Shown: positions 16,772 through 25,625, counted from the stretch's first letter. The stretch is 64,000 nt of DNA from Rhizobiales bacterium PAR1 (GCA_002256205.1 NKIW01000001.1:558001-622000); one strand, 5' to 3'. Notes: a model not told the origin generated them from the letters alone. Program-made: numbers and translations.

Positions 16772-17021
16772 AGCGTCCATCATCCTTTCCGAATGGCCTC
16801 GCAATATGCGCGAGACGATCCGCGTCTGCCTTTCTAGATATCGCGGCGGCATGACAATTGATTTGCGGGATTGGTATTCCGAAGCGGGGATGCTCAAACC
16901 CGGACGCAAAGGCATCGCCCTATCGGTAAAGCATCTTCGTAGGTTGGAAACCGCTATCGATACCGCCATTCGCATTGCCGAAGCAGAAGGCATTCTGGAT
17001 GCCAGGGAGGCGGGCCAGTAA
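16764..17021 (+). CDS. PC4/p15-like transcriptional coactivator domain protein
   Basis: An 85-residue protein. The segment from SEWPRNMRETIRVCLSRY through TIDLRDWYSEAG to GIALSVKHLRRLETAI has the pattern of the PC4 single-stranded DNA-binding fold; K/R-rich strands alternate with the WY turn. Bacterial homologues bind single-stranded DNA and are common in islands. The start at 16764 is preferred over 16749 because GAAGG lies 8 bases upstream and it overlaps the previous stop. Assignment rests on pattern recognition only. Confidence 0.65.
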   Translation: MTEASIILSEWPRNMRETIRVCLSRYRGGMTIDLRDWYSEAGMLKPGRKGIALSVKHLRRLETAIDTAIRIAEAEGILDAREAGQ

Positions 17022-17040
17022 GGCTCGGCTTTCCCGCATC

Positions 17041-17412
17041 ATGGCAATTGCCACAAAACGTACAGACCGACCCCATGCCCGAATCTATCAGGCATGGTTC
17101 AAACTCCCAGCCTGGCGCACACTTTCGGGAAACGCGGCTAAGCTACTTTGCGCGATGCTGGCAGAGTTTCGTCCCCTCGATTGCAACAATGGACGGCTTG
17201 CATGGTCAGACAAGCGTGCGGGCGATGCCATTGGCATGTCCGAAACCTCGGGTCGGCGCGCGCTAGAGGAACTGGAAGTTAAAGGATGGATTGCAGTCCA
17301 TGGCATGGGCAAAATGCGACGCGACAAGCCAACAACCTACGCTCTTTCTTGCTATCCGAACGATGAAACGGGTGAGCCGGCCACTATGGCTTTCGCGCAT
17401 TGGCGCCCGTGA
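17041..17412 (+). CDS. Helix-turn-helix protein of island maintenance type
   Basis: A 123-residue protein with a winged helix-turn-helix of the kind seen in replication or regulatory proteins of alphaproteobacterial islands. AWFKLPAWRTLSGNAAKLL leads into LAWSDKRAGDAIGMSETSG and RRALEELEVKGWIAV. The last 30 residues are poor in conserved pattern and the frame stops at HWRP, so the C terminus may be truncated. The ATG at 17041 follows about 20 bases after the PC4-like gene. Confidence 0.65.
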   Translation: MAIATKRTDRPHARIYQAWFKLPAWRTLSGNAAKLLCAMLAEFRPLDCNNGRLAWSDKRAGDAIGMSETSGRRALEELEVKGWIAVHGMGKMRRDKPTTYALSCYPNDETGEPATMAFAHWRP

Positions 17413-17663
17413 AGCCGGCTCGGTGGGACGTGCCAAAAAGCTTTACCCGCGAAGCCTTGAGGATGCATCAGCGAAGGACGAAGGCTTCGCGGGCGAAGGA
17501 CAGATTACACGCGGACAGTCTCTGGCAGGCCACACCGCCAAGCAGATAACATGCTGAGATAAAGAACTTTTATTCCCTTTGAAATCGACGGCACATCCAA
17601 CGGATTAAAGGGCACCGACACAGCTAATATATATTAGATACCTTCGGCTGCCCGGTTTCCTGA
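17413..17663. other. Non-coding stretch with AT-rich palindrome
   Basis: About 250 bases without a convincing gene. It contains the 14-base perfect palindrome CTAATATATATTAG at 17624-17637, which could be an operator or part of a promoter. Otherwise I see nothing in it. Confidence 0.4.
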
Positions 17664-18005
17664 CTAGCTTGATAGAGGAGTCTTAGCCTTCTCATTGAGG
17701 GCGAGCCAAACTTCAATCTCACTTGTGGTCAAACGAGTAAAATCGAGATGCGGCTCTGCTCTCACTGGCTCAGGCTGACGGAACTCCACATTTGAGAGTT
17801 ATGGGTGAATGTATGGCGCCGCAACAGTGGCGAACCTCACAGCGCGGTCAGCATCACCCTCCTTTGCTGCCAAAGCCATAAATCTCAAGATGATCTCGAG
17901 TGGTGTCTCCTGGCTGTCAGCAATTGCATTGGCAAGCTCTCTGGTCTTGACCGTTGCACTTCCCGGTGGGCGTCCAGCCCCTGATCGCCTTCCGCCTCGT
18001 CCCAT
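17664..18005 (-). pseudogene. Small-terminase-like gene interrupted by an in-frame TAA
   Basis: The frame starts at an ATG at 18005 with AGAGG upstream and encodes MGRGGRRSGAGRPPGS, the typical N terminus of small phage-terminase-like or island DNA-binding proteins. It reads to AAPYIHP and then meets TAA (17799-17801). The same frame goes on for 44 more codons (LSNVEFRQPEPV ... IEVWLALNEK) before a TAG at 17664. Family members usually continue past this point with YxHPKL, so the stop is best explained by a Lys-to-ochre change. A truncated 68-residue product could still be made. It is the only leftward gene inside the island. Confidence 0.6.
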
Positions 18006-18662
18006 GACGGCCTCTTTGATTTTCTCTGAATAACTTCAATGACACCTTCTACCGATTGGGAGATTCTACCGCTCATTAGCATGCATGCAACTGGATGAAC
18101 CACATCTTGCAAAATGTCGCGCCATCATATGTCGCTCAGCATTGGTTGGTCGAACCAAATACAGCTTTGCAGGCAGCAACTGACTTGCAGCTATAGTAGG
18201 TAGAACAGGAGTAGCGATTATTAACTATTGTTTAGCATCGGCAGCTGTCAGACCCGGCACCACCACAACCGAACCTCAAGCTTGGCTTTGTCGCTCGTCG
18301 TTTTGTGTTTGCATCTATACAACGCCGCATGAATAGCGCCACCGCTCCCTTTCGCCTCGGCAAGCCGCCGGACACTGGATGGGGGATGTGGCGGCATTGA
18401 ATAAAAACATATTTCTTCGGCGCGTCAGACTTGCCATGCGGCAGGCTGAGCTATGGTCCACATTTTCGCGAGGAAGAAATTTTTGCACACAACAAACAGG
18501 GAACATCATTGGATCTACGCCATTCGTGACGAAGCCGACTCGTCTCGAAACGGAAAATGAATTAGGGACACGCAAATCGTTGGCGATGTGATGAAGCCGA
18601 CGTTTTTCCTTTGAGTCTGCTGAAATGTTCTCTGATATCTCGGGTGAGGAGCTAACCCGCCT
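18006..18662 (+). other. Leader/promoter region of the cargo module
   Basis: About 650 bases of lower GC between the decayed terminase-like gene and the cargo operon. No protein family is recognisable. A 70-codon frame at 18379-18591 has no ribosome-binding site or conserved pattern. The region probably contains the cargo promoter. A 20-codon frame at its end overlaps the cargo start and is listed separately. Confidence 0.4.
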
Positions 18663-18687
18663 TTGGTTAAAATTAAGCGCCCGCTGA
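18625..18687 (+). CDS. Possible leader peptide overlapping the cargo gene start
   Basis: An ATG at 18625 opens a 20-codon frame ending at TGA 18685-18687, in another frame and overlapping the TTG start of the 1528-residue gene at 18663. GAGGAG (18646-18651), the best ribosome-binding site for the large gene, lies inside it. It could couple translation or hold initiation low. It may also be chance, since it is very short. Confidence 0.3.
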   Translation: MFSDISGEELTRLWLKLSAR

Positions 18688-21600
18688 AAAAGTCACTGGA
18701 AGAAGTGGATACCCATGTGATCTTCATCCATGGGCTTAATGGTGACATTGAGAAGACATGGCTGTCGGGCACCAATTCGGTATCGGAGTTCTGGCCATAC
18801 TGGCTCGATGAAGAGCTTTCCAATGTTGCCGTGTGGAGCGTGGGTTACCCGGCAGCTCCGATAAAGCTTCGCGGTGATTCAATGGCCGTAGAGGACCGGG
18901 CAAAGAGCATACTTGCCCGTCTTCTGACGGAAACTGCACTGGCCACCGGCACAATTATTCTTGTTGGCCACAGCATGGGTGGGATCATCATCAAGGAAAT
19001 GATGCGTCTTGCCCATCAGCAGGCAAACACCGGCACCCGGCCTGATGTGGCCGACTTTGAAGAGCGGATCAGGAAAGCCGCGTTTATTGCGACGCCACAT
19101 CAAGGCTCATGGATGTCTTCGTTCGGCACGAGCGTCGGCATTGCGAGTTTTGCAACCAAAAGTCTGACGCGAAACAATCCCCACCTTAGGGATTTGGCCC
19201 AGTGGTTTGTTGACTATGTGACCCAGCACAAGCTGAGCGTCCTTGGTCTTGGCGAAACACAGCGTACGTTATGGGGCACGGTTGTTCCGCTTGACAGCTC
19301 CGACATTCACCTGCCTTCCCCAGCGCAGTTTCTCCCGATAGATGCAGACCATTGTTCGATCACGGCTCCTGCTGATCGATCAGCGGATGTCTACGTCCAT
19401 CTGAAAAAATTTGTTAGCGACGAGCCCAAAGGGCACCATCAGCGCGCGGTGGAGGCCAATAATCTGGGTGCAATCCAGGAGGCGGTCGAGGAAATACGGC
19501 AGATTGTTGCCCCGCGCGCAATTGCCAGCCCCATCATTGACCGGAGTGTCAGTGAACGTGTGTGGGTGATGCGCAAAGCACGCCACTTCAACGGAAGCAA
19601 AATGCGCGAGCAGGCCTACGAGATTGGACAAGGCATTCTAGCCGGCGAACTGCAGGCAGCATCCGCTGATGTAAAAGCGCACGCACTGGCGTGGTGCTCA
19701 CGTTTTCTGGTCACGACCGACATCGAGGAAGCGGAACGGCTCCTTGCCGAAGCGCAGAAATACCCGACCACCGAGGAGACCGTGCTGGCATCAGCATTTA
19801 TTCAGACGCAGCGGGGAGACCGGCCGAAGGGTGTGACCACGGCGTCGTCGATTGTCAGCCCGCTTGGACGTTCAGCGACGCTGTTCAACGCCACCAACGA
19901 TCTTTCTGCGCAGGATGCTGTGGCATGGTTTTACCGATCGGGCTTCAGTTTTGATGATCTAGATGGTGATGGCAAATACATCATCATCGGCCAGTTGATG
20001 ACTGCAGGAGACGCTGCGCGTGCCCTGGAATTCGCGAGTCGCGTTACTGATGCCGATAGGGAACATTCGCCGTGTCTGAACTACTCGGCTGCGATGGCCC
20101 ATCTTCTGTCGGCGGTACCTCCCGAGAAGCATGATAGTATACTTAATCATGCGCCGTTCGACTGGGCAAATTTTCCGCTGAAGGAGGACCCTGCCTCCCT
20201 TGAGCAACTCCGTGCCGCGCGCAAGCATTTTCTGGCTGCGGCACGCGCGGCGGATGACCTTCAATGCGTTGATGCCAGATTAGCGGCCGACGATCTGGCT
20301 CTCTGGCTCGCCCTTCGTGATCCTGCCGAAGTGAAGACTGCCCGGGAACAGCTTGTTCATAGCATGTCGAGCCCTGCCGATATGGTGCGTCGCGTTCCGA
20401 TGGCCGTGCAGTTCGGTTTGCAGTTGGACAATGCAGCTGTAGATCGTGCGATCGTAAGTCTTGAGACGATTTCGGGAGGCCAATCCAACGACGCACTGAT
20501 GGCGCGTTTGGTCATCACGCTAAATAGTAATGATGCAAAGACTATTGCTGATTTCGTAGGATCTAACCGCACGCGGCTTGCAGATCTTGTGGGCACGACC
20601 GGCGTCGCCTTCTTCGAGGTGCGTGCACTTGCGGCTTCTGATCAACTTTTGGAAGCACAGGCTAGACTGAACGAGCTGAAGGCAAGCGGCACTGCAACCG
20701 AAGATGAAATCCAGTCACTGGAAACGTCTATTGCGGAAGCGCGCGGTCAGGACACCGTTTCGATCCTCGAGGAGGACTTCCGCACAACGGACGGGCTCGA
20801 TAAGCTTCAGCTGTTGGTGTCGCGACTAGAGCGGCTTAGGGACTGGCGGCGCCTATCCGTTTACGCGCGCAAGTTGTTCGATCGTCTCTGCGATCTGGAC
20901 AGTGCATCCATCTACGCCCGGGCCACATACGAGCTTAAGGACTGGAATGGTGTGGCGTCGTTTCTTGAAGGCAGGCACGACCTGCTTTCGCGCTCCGACT
21001 TCCTACAGACTCTTTTGGCATGGTCACTTTACCGCTTGGGGCAGCTCGCCCGTGCTCAGGAGGTCCTGCGACCGCTTTTGACGAAGCGTAACAGCGAGCA
21101 TGACCGCAGCCTGCTTGTGAATATAGCGATTTCTTCTGGCGACTGGGAATCGCTTGTCGCCTTCACGGAGAGCGAATGGATCAGTCGTGAGCAGCGAACT
21201 GCCATGGATCTCCTCCGTGCTGGTCGGATCGCCACAATTACCGGCGCGCCGCGCGCCCAGGAACTTGTGCGGGCGGCGGTCAAAAAAGAGCCCGAAAATG
21301 CATTAAACCTCGTCGCTGCCTATCACCTGGCCGTCACGGGAGGATGGGAAAAAGACCCATCCGTAGCCGCCTGGATACGGACAGCAGCAGACCATTCTGA
21401 CGGCGCGAGTCCCATACAGCGTATGTCGCTCGACGAGCTAATGGAGCAACAGCCGGAATGGCAGCGTCACGAAAACGAAACATGGGATCAACTGGTAAGG
21501 GGCGAAATCCCACTGTTCGTTGCCGCCATGCGTATGCGTCGCACTGGAGTCAGCATGCTCCTCACTCCAGCACTTGCAAGTCTGGCCGAAAATGACCCGC

Positions 21601-23249
21601 GCAGGCGGGGTCTGATCATGACTTACAGCGGCAGGCTGAGCGCCCCGCCCACCCGGCAGGCATTTCAGAGCATGGCCATCGGAGAGACGCGCATCGCGCT
21701 TGAAGCATCCGCACTCATGGTACTTTCGTATCTTGATCTGCTACCAACGGTACTTGCAGCGTTTGGGCGTATTGTCATTCCACATTCGACACTCCGGTGG
21801 CTCCTTGATGAGCATCAGAAGGTAAAGTTCCACCAGCCCAGCCAGGTCGCCGACGCGCATGAGGTCCGCAATCTACTTGCTGCGGGCAACTTCTATGTCC
21901 TTGATGCGCCGATCACCCCGAGTGCCGATCTGGTGGAAGAGGTGGGTGATGATCTCGCGGTTATGTTGGAAATGGCGCGCGTGGTTCGGGGCGACTCCAC
22001 GCAGAACGTTGTTGTACGTCCTGGTCCCGTGCATCGTCCGGCGTCCCTTATGAAAGAGCACGCCGATCTGTCTTCTTGGAGCGACATCCTTTGCGGGTGT
22101 GGAGACGTAGTCCTTGCATTGCTGCGGCAGGGCCAGATCACCGATGAAGATGCAGCAAGGGCGCAGGCCTATCTTGCGCTTCATGAAGTGCCTTGGTCGA
22201 GTGCTCCGGAGATCCAGCCAGGAGCAACGCTGTATCTGGACGGCCTAGCTGTATCAATGCTGCAGCATCTGAACCTGCTTGAGGCGCTGCATCTCGCTCA
22301 TTTCAAGACTTTTGTCTCTCGCAGCCAAGTGGAGCGTATTGATTCGCTTATCAGGCATGAAATGTATGCCAAGACCACTATTGTCCATTTGGAACAGATA
22401 CGGACGTCTCTTGCGCAGGGTATCGCCAGTGGAAAGGTAGTTCTCTTTACCGAGGTCGTTTCCGGGGGAGACGAACTGGCACTGATCGGCAACCATCCAA
22501 CGGCGGGCATTTTTGCGCTTGGTAGTGCCGTCGACCTACTTGTTGTCGATGACCGTGCGCTCAACCGCTTCTCCAGCGTCGATGCAGGCGAAAGAAATGT
22601 ACCGATTGCCTGTACACTAGACCTTCTTGCACTGCTGGAGACTGCTGGCACATTGACCACCAGTCGGCGTACGGAAGCCGAGACGCGCCTCCGACGCGGT
22701 GGTTTTCAGCTGATGCCCGTCCGGACCGAAGAGCTGTTGCGACTTGTCAGCAGCATCGTTGTCCATAATGGCCTATTCCAAGAAACCGCACATCTACGGT
22801 CGATCCGAGAAAGCGCTGAGCGCCTGAGGATGACCGACGTTCTTCAGCTTCCGCAGGATCAAGCCTGGTTTGATCAGTTGTTCAAGGCCGTCACAGATGC
22901 GGTCAGGGCACAGTGGAACGATGATGTGGATGACGCCACGGCGAGGGTCCGCTCAGGTTGGCTCCTTGGGCTCCTGCATCTTGGGGGTTGGTCACACAGG
23001 TTCGATCGCGCAAACGACCGGGATGCGATCATCGCGCGTTCCCGCTACCTGTCTTGGATCATCCTAACAATTCCGCTTAAGATGCTTGGCGATCCAATGA
23101 AGCGCTACTCCGAGTGGATGGAAGGTATGGTCATACAATCAATGGCGAGCATCGATCCGGAATCCTTGGAATGGCTGGTCGGGCACATCAGCAACTACAT
23201 CGAGGCGTTGGCTGAAAAACTCGATGAAGAAGGCGACCATGGCGAGTAA
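18663..23249 (+). CDS. Large alpha/beta-hydrolase / helical-repeat / PIN-like protein (island cargo)
   Basis: A 1528-residue protein and the main cargo of the island. Residues 15-250 form an alpha/beta hydrolase of the SERAC1/PGAP1/DUF676 kind: oxyanion motif IFIHGLNGD, nucleophile elbow VGHSMGG (Ser104), TPHQGS near 144, and a likely catalytic His230 in DADHCSI. Residues about 300-1000 are almost entirely helical with TPR-like spacing. From about 1010, EASALMVLSYLDLLPTVL and IVIPHSTLRWLLDE look like the first strand and following helices of a PIN fold, with Glu for the first Asp. A second copy starts near 1189 (LDGLAVSMLQHLNLLEAL) and has VDLLVVDDRAL near 1289. No NTPase motif is visible. 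The start is TTG at 18663 with GAGGAG 11 bases upstream; no in-frame ATG precedes the hydrolase domain. The partner gene overlaps its end. Anti-phage function is inferred. Confidence 0.75.
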   Translation: MVKIKRPLKKSLEEVDTHVIFIHGLNGDIEKTWLSGTNSVSEFWPYWLDEELSNVAVWSVGYPAAPIKLRGDSMAVEDRAKSILARLLTETALATGTIILVGHSMGGIIIKEMMRLAHQQANTGTRPDVADFEERIRKAAFIATPHQGSWMSSFGTSVGIASFATKSLTRNNPHLRDLAQWFVDYVTQHKLSVLGLGETQRTLWGTVVPLDSSDIHLPSPAQFLPIDADHCSITAPADRSADVYVHLKKFVSDEPKGHHQRAVEANNLGAIQEAVEEIRQIVAPRAIASPIIDRSVSERVWVMRKARHFNGSKMREQAYEIGQGILAGELQAASADVKAHALAWCSRFLVTTDIEEAERLLAEAQKYPTTEETVLASAFIQTQRGDRPKGVTTASSIVSPLGRSATLFNATNDLSAQDAVAWFYRSGFSFDDLDGDGKYIIIGQLMTAGDAARALEFASRVTDADREHSPCLNYSAAMAHLLSAVPPEKHDSILNHAPFDWANFPLKEDPASLEQLRAARKHFLAAARAADDLQCVDARLAADDLALWLALRDPAEVKTAREQLVHSMSSPADMVRRVPMAVQFGLQLDNAAVDRAIVSLETISGGQSNDALMARLVITLNSNDAKTIADFVGSNRTRLADLVGTTGVAFFEVRALAASDQLLEAQARLNELKASGTATEDEIQSLETSIAEARGQDTVSILEEDFRTTDGLDKLQLLVSRLERLRDWRRLSVYARKLFDRLCDLDSASIYARATYELKDWNGVASFLEGRHDLLSRSDFLQTLLAWSLYRLGQLARAQEVLRPLLTKRNSEHDRSLLVNIAISSGDWESLVAFTESEWISREQRTAMDLLRAGRIATITGAPRAQELVRAAVKKEPENALNLVAAYHLAVTGGWEKDPSVAAWIRTAADHSDGASPIQRMSLDELMEQQPEWQRHENETWDQLVRGEIPLFVAAMRMRRTGVSMLLTPALASLAENDPRRRGLIMTYSGRLSAPPTRQAFQSMAIGETRIALEASALMVLSYLDLLPTVLAAFGRIVIPHSTLRWLLDEHQKVKFHQPSQVADAHEVRNLLAAGNFYVLDAPITPSADLVEEVGDDLAVMLEMARVVRGDSTQNVVVRPGPVHRPASLMKEHADLSSWSDILCGCGDVVLALLRQGQITDEDAARAQAYLALHEVPWSSAPEIQPGATLYLDGLAVSMLQHLNLLEALHLAHFKTFVSRSQVERIDSLIRHEMYAKTTIVHLEQIRTSLAQGIASGKVVLFTEVVSGGDELALIGNHPTAGIFALGSAVDLLVVDDRALNRFSSVDAGERNVPIACTLDLLALLETAGTLTTSRRTEAETRLRRGGFQLMPVRTEELLRLVSSIVVHNGLFQETAHLRSIRESAERLRMTDVLQLPQDQAWFDQLFKAVTDAVRAQWNDDVDDATARVRSGWLLGLLHLGGWSHRFDRANDRDAIIARSRYLSWIILTIPLKMLGDPMKRYSEWMEGMVIQSMASIDPESLEWLVGHISNYIEALAEKLDEEGDHGE

Positions 23250-25155
23250 CCGACGGCAGGCAATTGTGCTACAGTTGGCTTCGCTGTTTCCCGATACCAT
23301 CATCAATCGCCTCTTAGCGGATCGCAGATTCCGTAATCGCAACGGACTAAGAAAGTCTGCCACGCTCACCTTTCAGGGCAGTGACGCTGCATTCTCTCGG
23401 GAGACCGTGTTTGATGCTGTTCGTCGCGCATTCAAAGCGGGCTCTGAACCTCAGATTATCAAGGAAAGGAGCGGCGCGGAATGGACGATCGTGTGGGATG
23501 AAGTTGCCGGTTGTCCCGTCATGAAAAAGGACGATGTCGAGATTTCTCTGGTCAAGCTCTGGCCCCTTGCGTCCGATGACGAAACGCGACGCAACTTAAT
23601 GGATCTGACCTTCGACCAGTTCCGCGCCGTTGGCGCAGATTTTGATGTCTGGCGTGAGTACCTCACTAGGTCTCCCCTTGATGCCGAGGATTTCGATGCC
23701 CTTCAGTCAGACCTGCACAACACACCGGCGCAGGTTGCGCTAAGCGTGCGTTCAGGGCTGTCGCAGGGCAGCTCTAGTCCGACCGATCTGACCCCTAGCG
23801 ATAGCCGCTACTATGAGCGGCTGGTGGGTCCTTTGCTCGGCAGCGAAACTCTGTCTGATTTCGCAGCAGGACCGGCCAGACTGCACGTCACATCACTCAT
23901 TGAGTGGAGCGCCGACAAAGGGCTGGTTCACGCGCTGCTGTCCGGCGCACACTCGAGCCTCATCCCGGAACTTCCCAGCGGCTTTGATCTATCTATTTTG
24001 GAACGCATATTAATTTGGCTGTCGCAGCATGGTGACCGGATTTCACAGGTCGCGGCTTTCGAACTTGGTCTACGCCATCTGAAAGCGCGGCCGTCATTCA
24101 TCGACAGCCTTGTATCGATCGCAGAGCAGATCAGGGACGACGACCCTGATGATCATAATGGTCGTTTGCTGCTCCTTGCTAACCTGTTCATATTCGTCGA
24201 CGGATCGGTGGCGCAAATGGGGCACCTCCGTAATGTCCCTCCGTTCTGGAGGCGCCTAGCCACTATAGCGCAGGCTTCGCTGATTGAGCGTGAGTTCGTT
24301 GCACTGGGTGTTGCGCCCCGTGACAGCACGGACTGGATAAAGTCAGGGAAGGAAACGCCGTTCTATCTCCAGAGCTCGATCGACGGCCAGCGGGAGCCGC
24401 GATGGATCCCAGATTTTGCGACACCGGCTCAATGGAAGAACGAGTTGATCGGCCGCCTGATCCTCGCAGCAGAGAGCAACGCCAAGGCAATGGAGGGTAC
24501 TGCTCTTGAAGGCTTGATCAGGGGCACGGAGGCTGGAAGCATCCGTTCACAGATGAAATTCCCATACTCCTATTTGCCCGGCCCACTGGAAGGAGGTTTG
24601 GATTCCACAACGAGCGCCCCGAAAGAAATAGTCCAGTTCATTCGTGAAGATATCGAAGTCACAACGACCGATCGGAATGGTTTCAACGCTCTGGTCAATT
24701 CCTGCCTTGTATTTAGAATTCCTGCAGAACTCGCGCAGCAGGCTGCCGAGGTCATCAAAAAGGCTAAATACCGCGTTCGCGACAATACCGAAACCGAACA
24801 GAACTTTGCAATGCTCAGGGGTCTTGCACTTGTTGCTGCGTCCACGCGCAGTGCCGAACTGGCAGAAGAACTGCGGATACTCACACGGGTCGCATTACGC
24901 CGCACAGGGAGCGAACTTAAGCCGCTGCATTCATTCGAAATTGCGATGGTCGCGGCAAACGCATTTAAAGATATGGGCGCTTGGCGGAAATTCCTTGGCG
25001 AATGGTTGACCGAGCTCGCGTTCGGCGATCTTACAAGGGAAGAGGCTTTTCAGTTTCACGGGTCGGTTCAGATTCTTTGTGATCTGGAACCTGCGCTGTG
25101 GGCCACACTTTCACGGGCCGAAGCCGCACTTGGAAGCTATATAAACGCCGCCTGA
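23239..25155 (+). CDS. Unrecognised 638-residue partner of the hydrolase/PIN-like protein
   Basis: I do not recognise a family. The protein is soluble and mostly helical. The N-terminal 110 residues are more mixed and basic (RRQAIVLQLASLF, RFRNRNGLRKSATL), which could be a small nucleic-acid-binding domain. Later parts look like helical repeats, with no Walker, nuclease or protease motif. Two ATGs (23224 and 23239) lie inside the end of the upstream gene; 23239 has GAAGAAGG just before it. The overlap of 11-26 bases shows translational coupling and suggests that the two products form a complex. It is the last gene of the cargo operon. Confidence 0.7.
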   Translation: MASNRRQAIVLQLASLFPDTIINRLLADRRFRNRNGLRKSATLTFQGSDAAFSRETVFDAVRRAFKAGSEPQIIKERSGAEWTIVWDEVAGCPVMKKDDVEISLVKLWPLASDDETRRNLMDLTFDQFRAVGADFDVWREYLTRSPLDAEDFDALQSDLHNTPAQVALSVRSGLSQGSSSPTDLTPSDSRYYERLVGPLLGSETLSDFAAGPARLHVTSLIEWSADKGLVHALLSGAHSSLIPELPSGFDLSILERILIWLSQHGDRISQVAAFELGLRHLKARPSFIDSLVSIAEQIRDDDPDDHNGRLLLLANLFIFVDGSVAQMGHLRNVPPFWRRLATIAQASLIEREFVALGVAPRDSTDWIKSGKETPFYLQSSIDGQREPRWIPDFATPAQWKNELIGRLILAAESNAKAMEGTALEGLIRGTEAGSIRSQMKFPYSYLPGPLEGGLDSTTSAPKEIVQFIREDIEVTTTDRNGFNALVNSCLVFRIPAELAQQAAEVIKKAKYRVRDNTETEQNFAMLRGLALVAASTRSAELAEELRILTRVALRRTGSELKPLHSFEIAMVAANAFKDMGAWRKFLGEWLTELAFGDLTREEAFQFHGSVQILCDLEPALWATLSRAEAALGSYINAA

Positions 25156-25513
25156 TCATAGGTTTGGAATTTTCCCGACCGATATTCAGTATCATTAAGC
25201 AGACAACGAATAGCGCCACTGTGTACTTGGCGCGATCCGGAAATGGCTGCGACGCTTCCGCAGGGCTTGGCGCAGACGTTTTGAATTTAGGGATTCTCGA
25301 AAATTTTTAGAACTTCAAAATGGGGGCGTATTTCTGCCTCCCACTAGGCTGGAACGAAATTTTGGTCTTTGGTGGCGAAAAATCAAATAATGGGATGCTG
25401 TTTGCGAAGATGGCAACGGGAGCCGGCATTGATCACCGATGTTATCGCGAGCCCTAAAGCGGCGCTGAATTGCATACTGGGAGTATAGGGCGCGCTCGCG
25501 GTTCCGGCCAGAA
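25156..25513. other. Non-coding right end of the island
   Basis: About 360 bases after the cargo stop, with no supportable gene. It leads into the right arm repeat (25514) and the candidate attachment site (25596). I see no clear terminator hairpin with a T-run. Confidence 0.45.
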
Positions 25514-25533
25514 TGTTGGCCTAATTGTTGGCC
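25514..25533 (+). repeat. Right arm-type repeat of the island
   Basis: TGTTGGCCTAATTGTTGGCC is in the same orientation as the copy at 14004-14023 and matches it at 18 of 20 positions. It keeps the two half-sites 12 bases apart. It lies 60-80 bases inside the proposed right boundary. Confidence 0.65.
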
Positions 25534-25595
25534 AAACGGAAATCATTGTCATTTTTTTATAATATAAATCAGATGAATATTCGAATTTTGCGATG

Positions 25596-25610
25596 CCCTC
25601 CGCCGCACCA
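25596..25610 (+). other. Candidate right attachment site (degenerate tRNA-Thr 3' end)
   Basis: CCCTCCGCCGCACCA resembles the tRNA-Thr 3' end CTCTCCGCCGGCACCA (13876-13891), with one missing G and one difference. The match weakens further left. It would be the tRNA-end copy left on the far side of the island. Being short and GC-rich, it may be chance, but its place next to the right arm repeat supports it. Confidence 0.45.
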
Positions 25611-25625
25611 TTTTTTAAGGCCCTA

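Larger units (their letters stand above)
13817..25610. mobile_element. tRNA-Thr-integrated genomic island (about 11.7 kb)
   Basis: The left boundary is the 3' part of tRNA-Thr. Integrase, excisionase-like and small DNA-binding genes occupy the left third, and a two-gene cargo module fills the right half. Paired 20-base repeats (14004 and 25514) lie just inside both ends. A degenerate tRNA 3'-end copy at 25596-25610 is the best candidate for the right attachment site. Codons inside are clearly less G/C-rich at third positions than in the flanking genes. There is no relaxase, type IV secretion, capsid or terminase-large gene, so it is an integrative element that needs help to move, or is a relic. 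The right boundary is inferred. Confidence 0.72.

Noticed and set aside
17291-17557. An 88-codon plus-strand frame after the helix-turn-helix gene
   Set aside because: It overlaps the recognised gene in another frame, has no ribosome-binding site and no family pattern.
18379-18591. A 70-codon plus-strand frame in the cargo leader
   Set aside because: It has no ribosome-binding site or recognisable pattern, and it lies in a region better explained as promoter and leader.
13892-25610. Integrative conjugative element or complete prophage
   Set aside because: No relaxase, coupling protein, type IV secretion, capsid, portal or lysis genes are present; only integrase and small DNA-binding genes.
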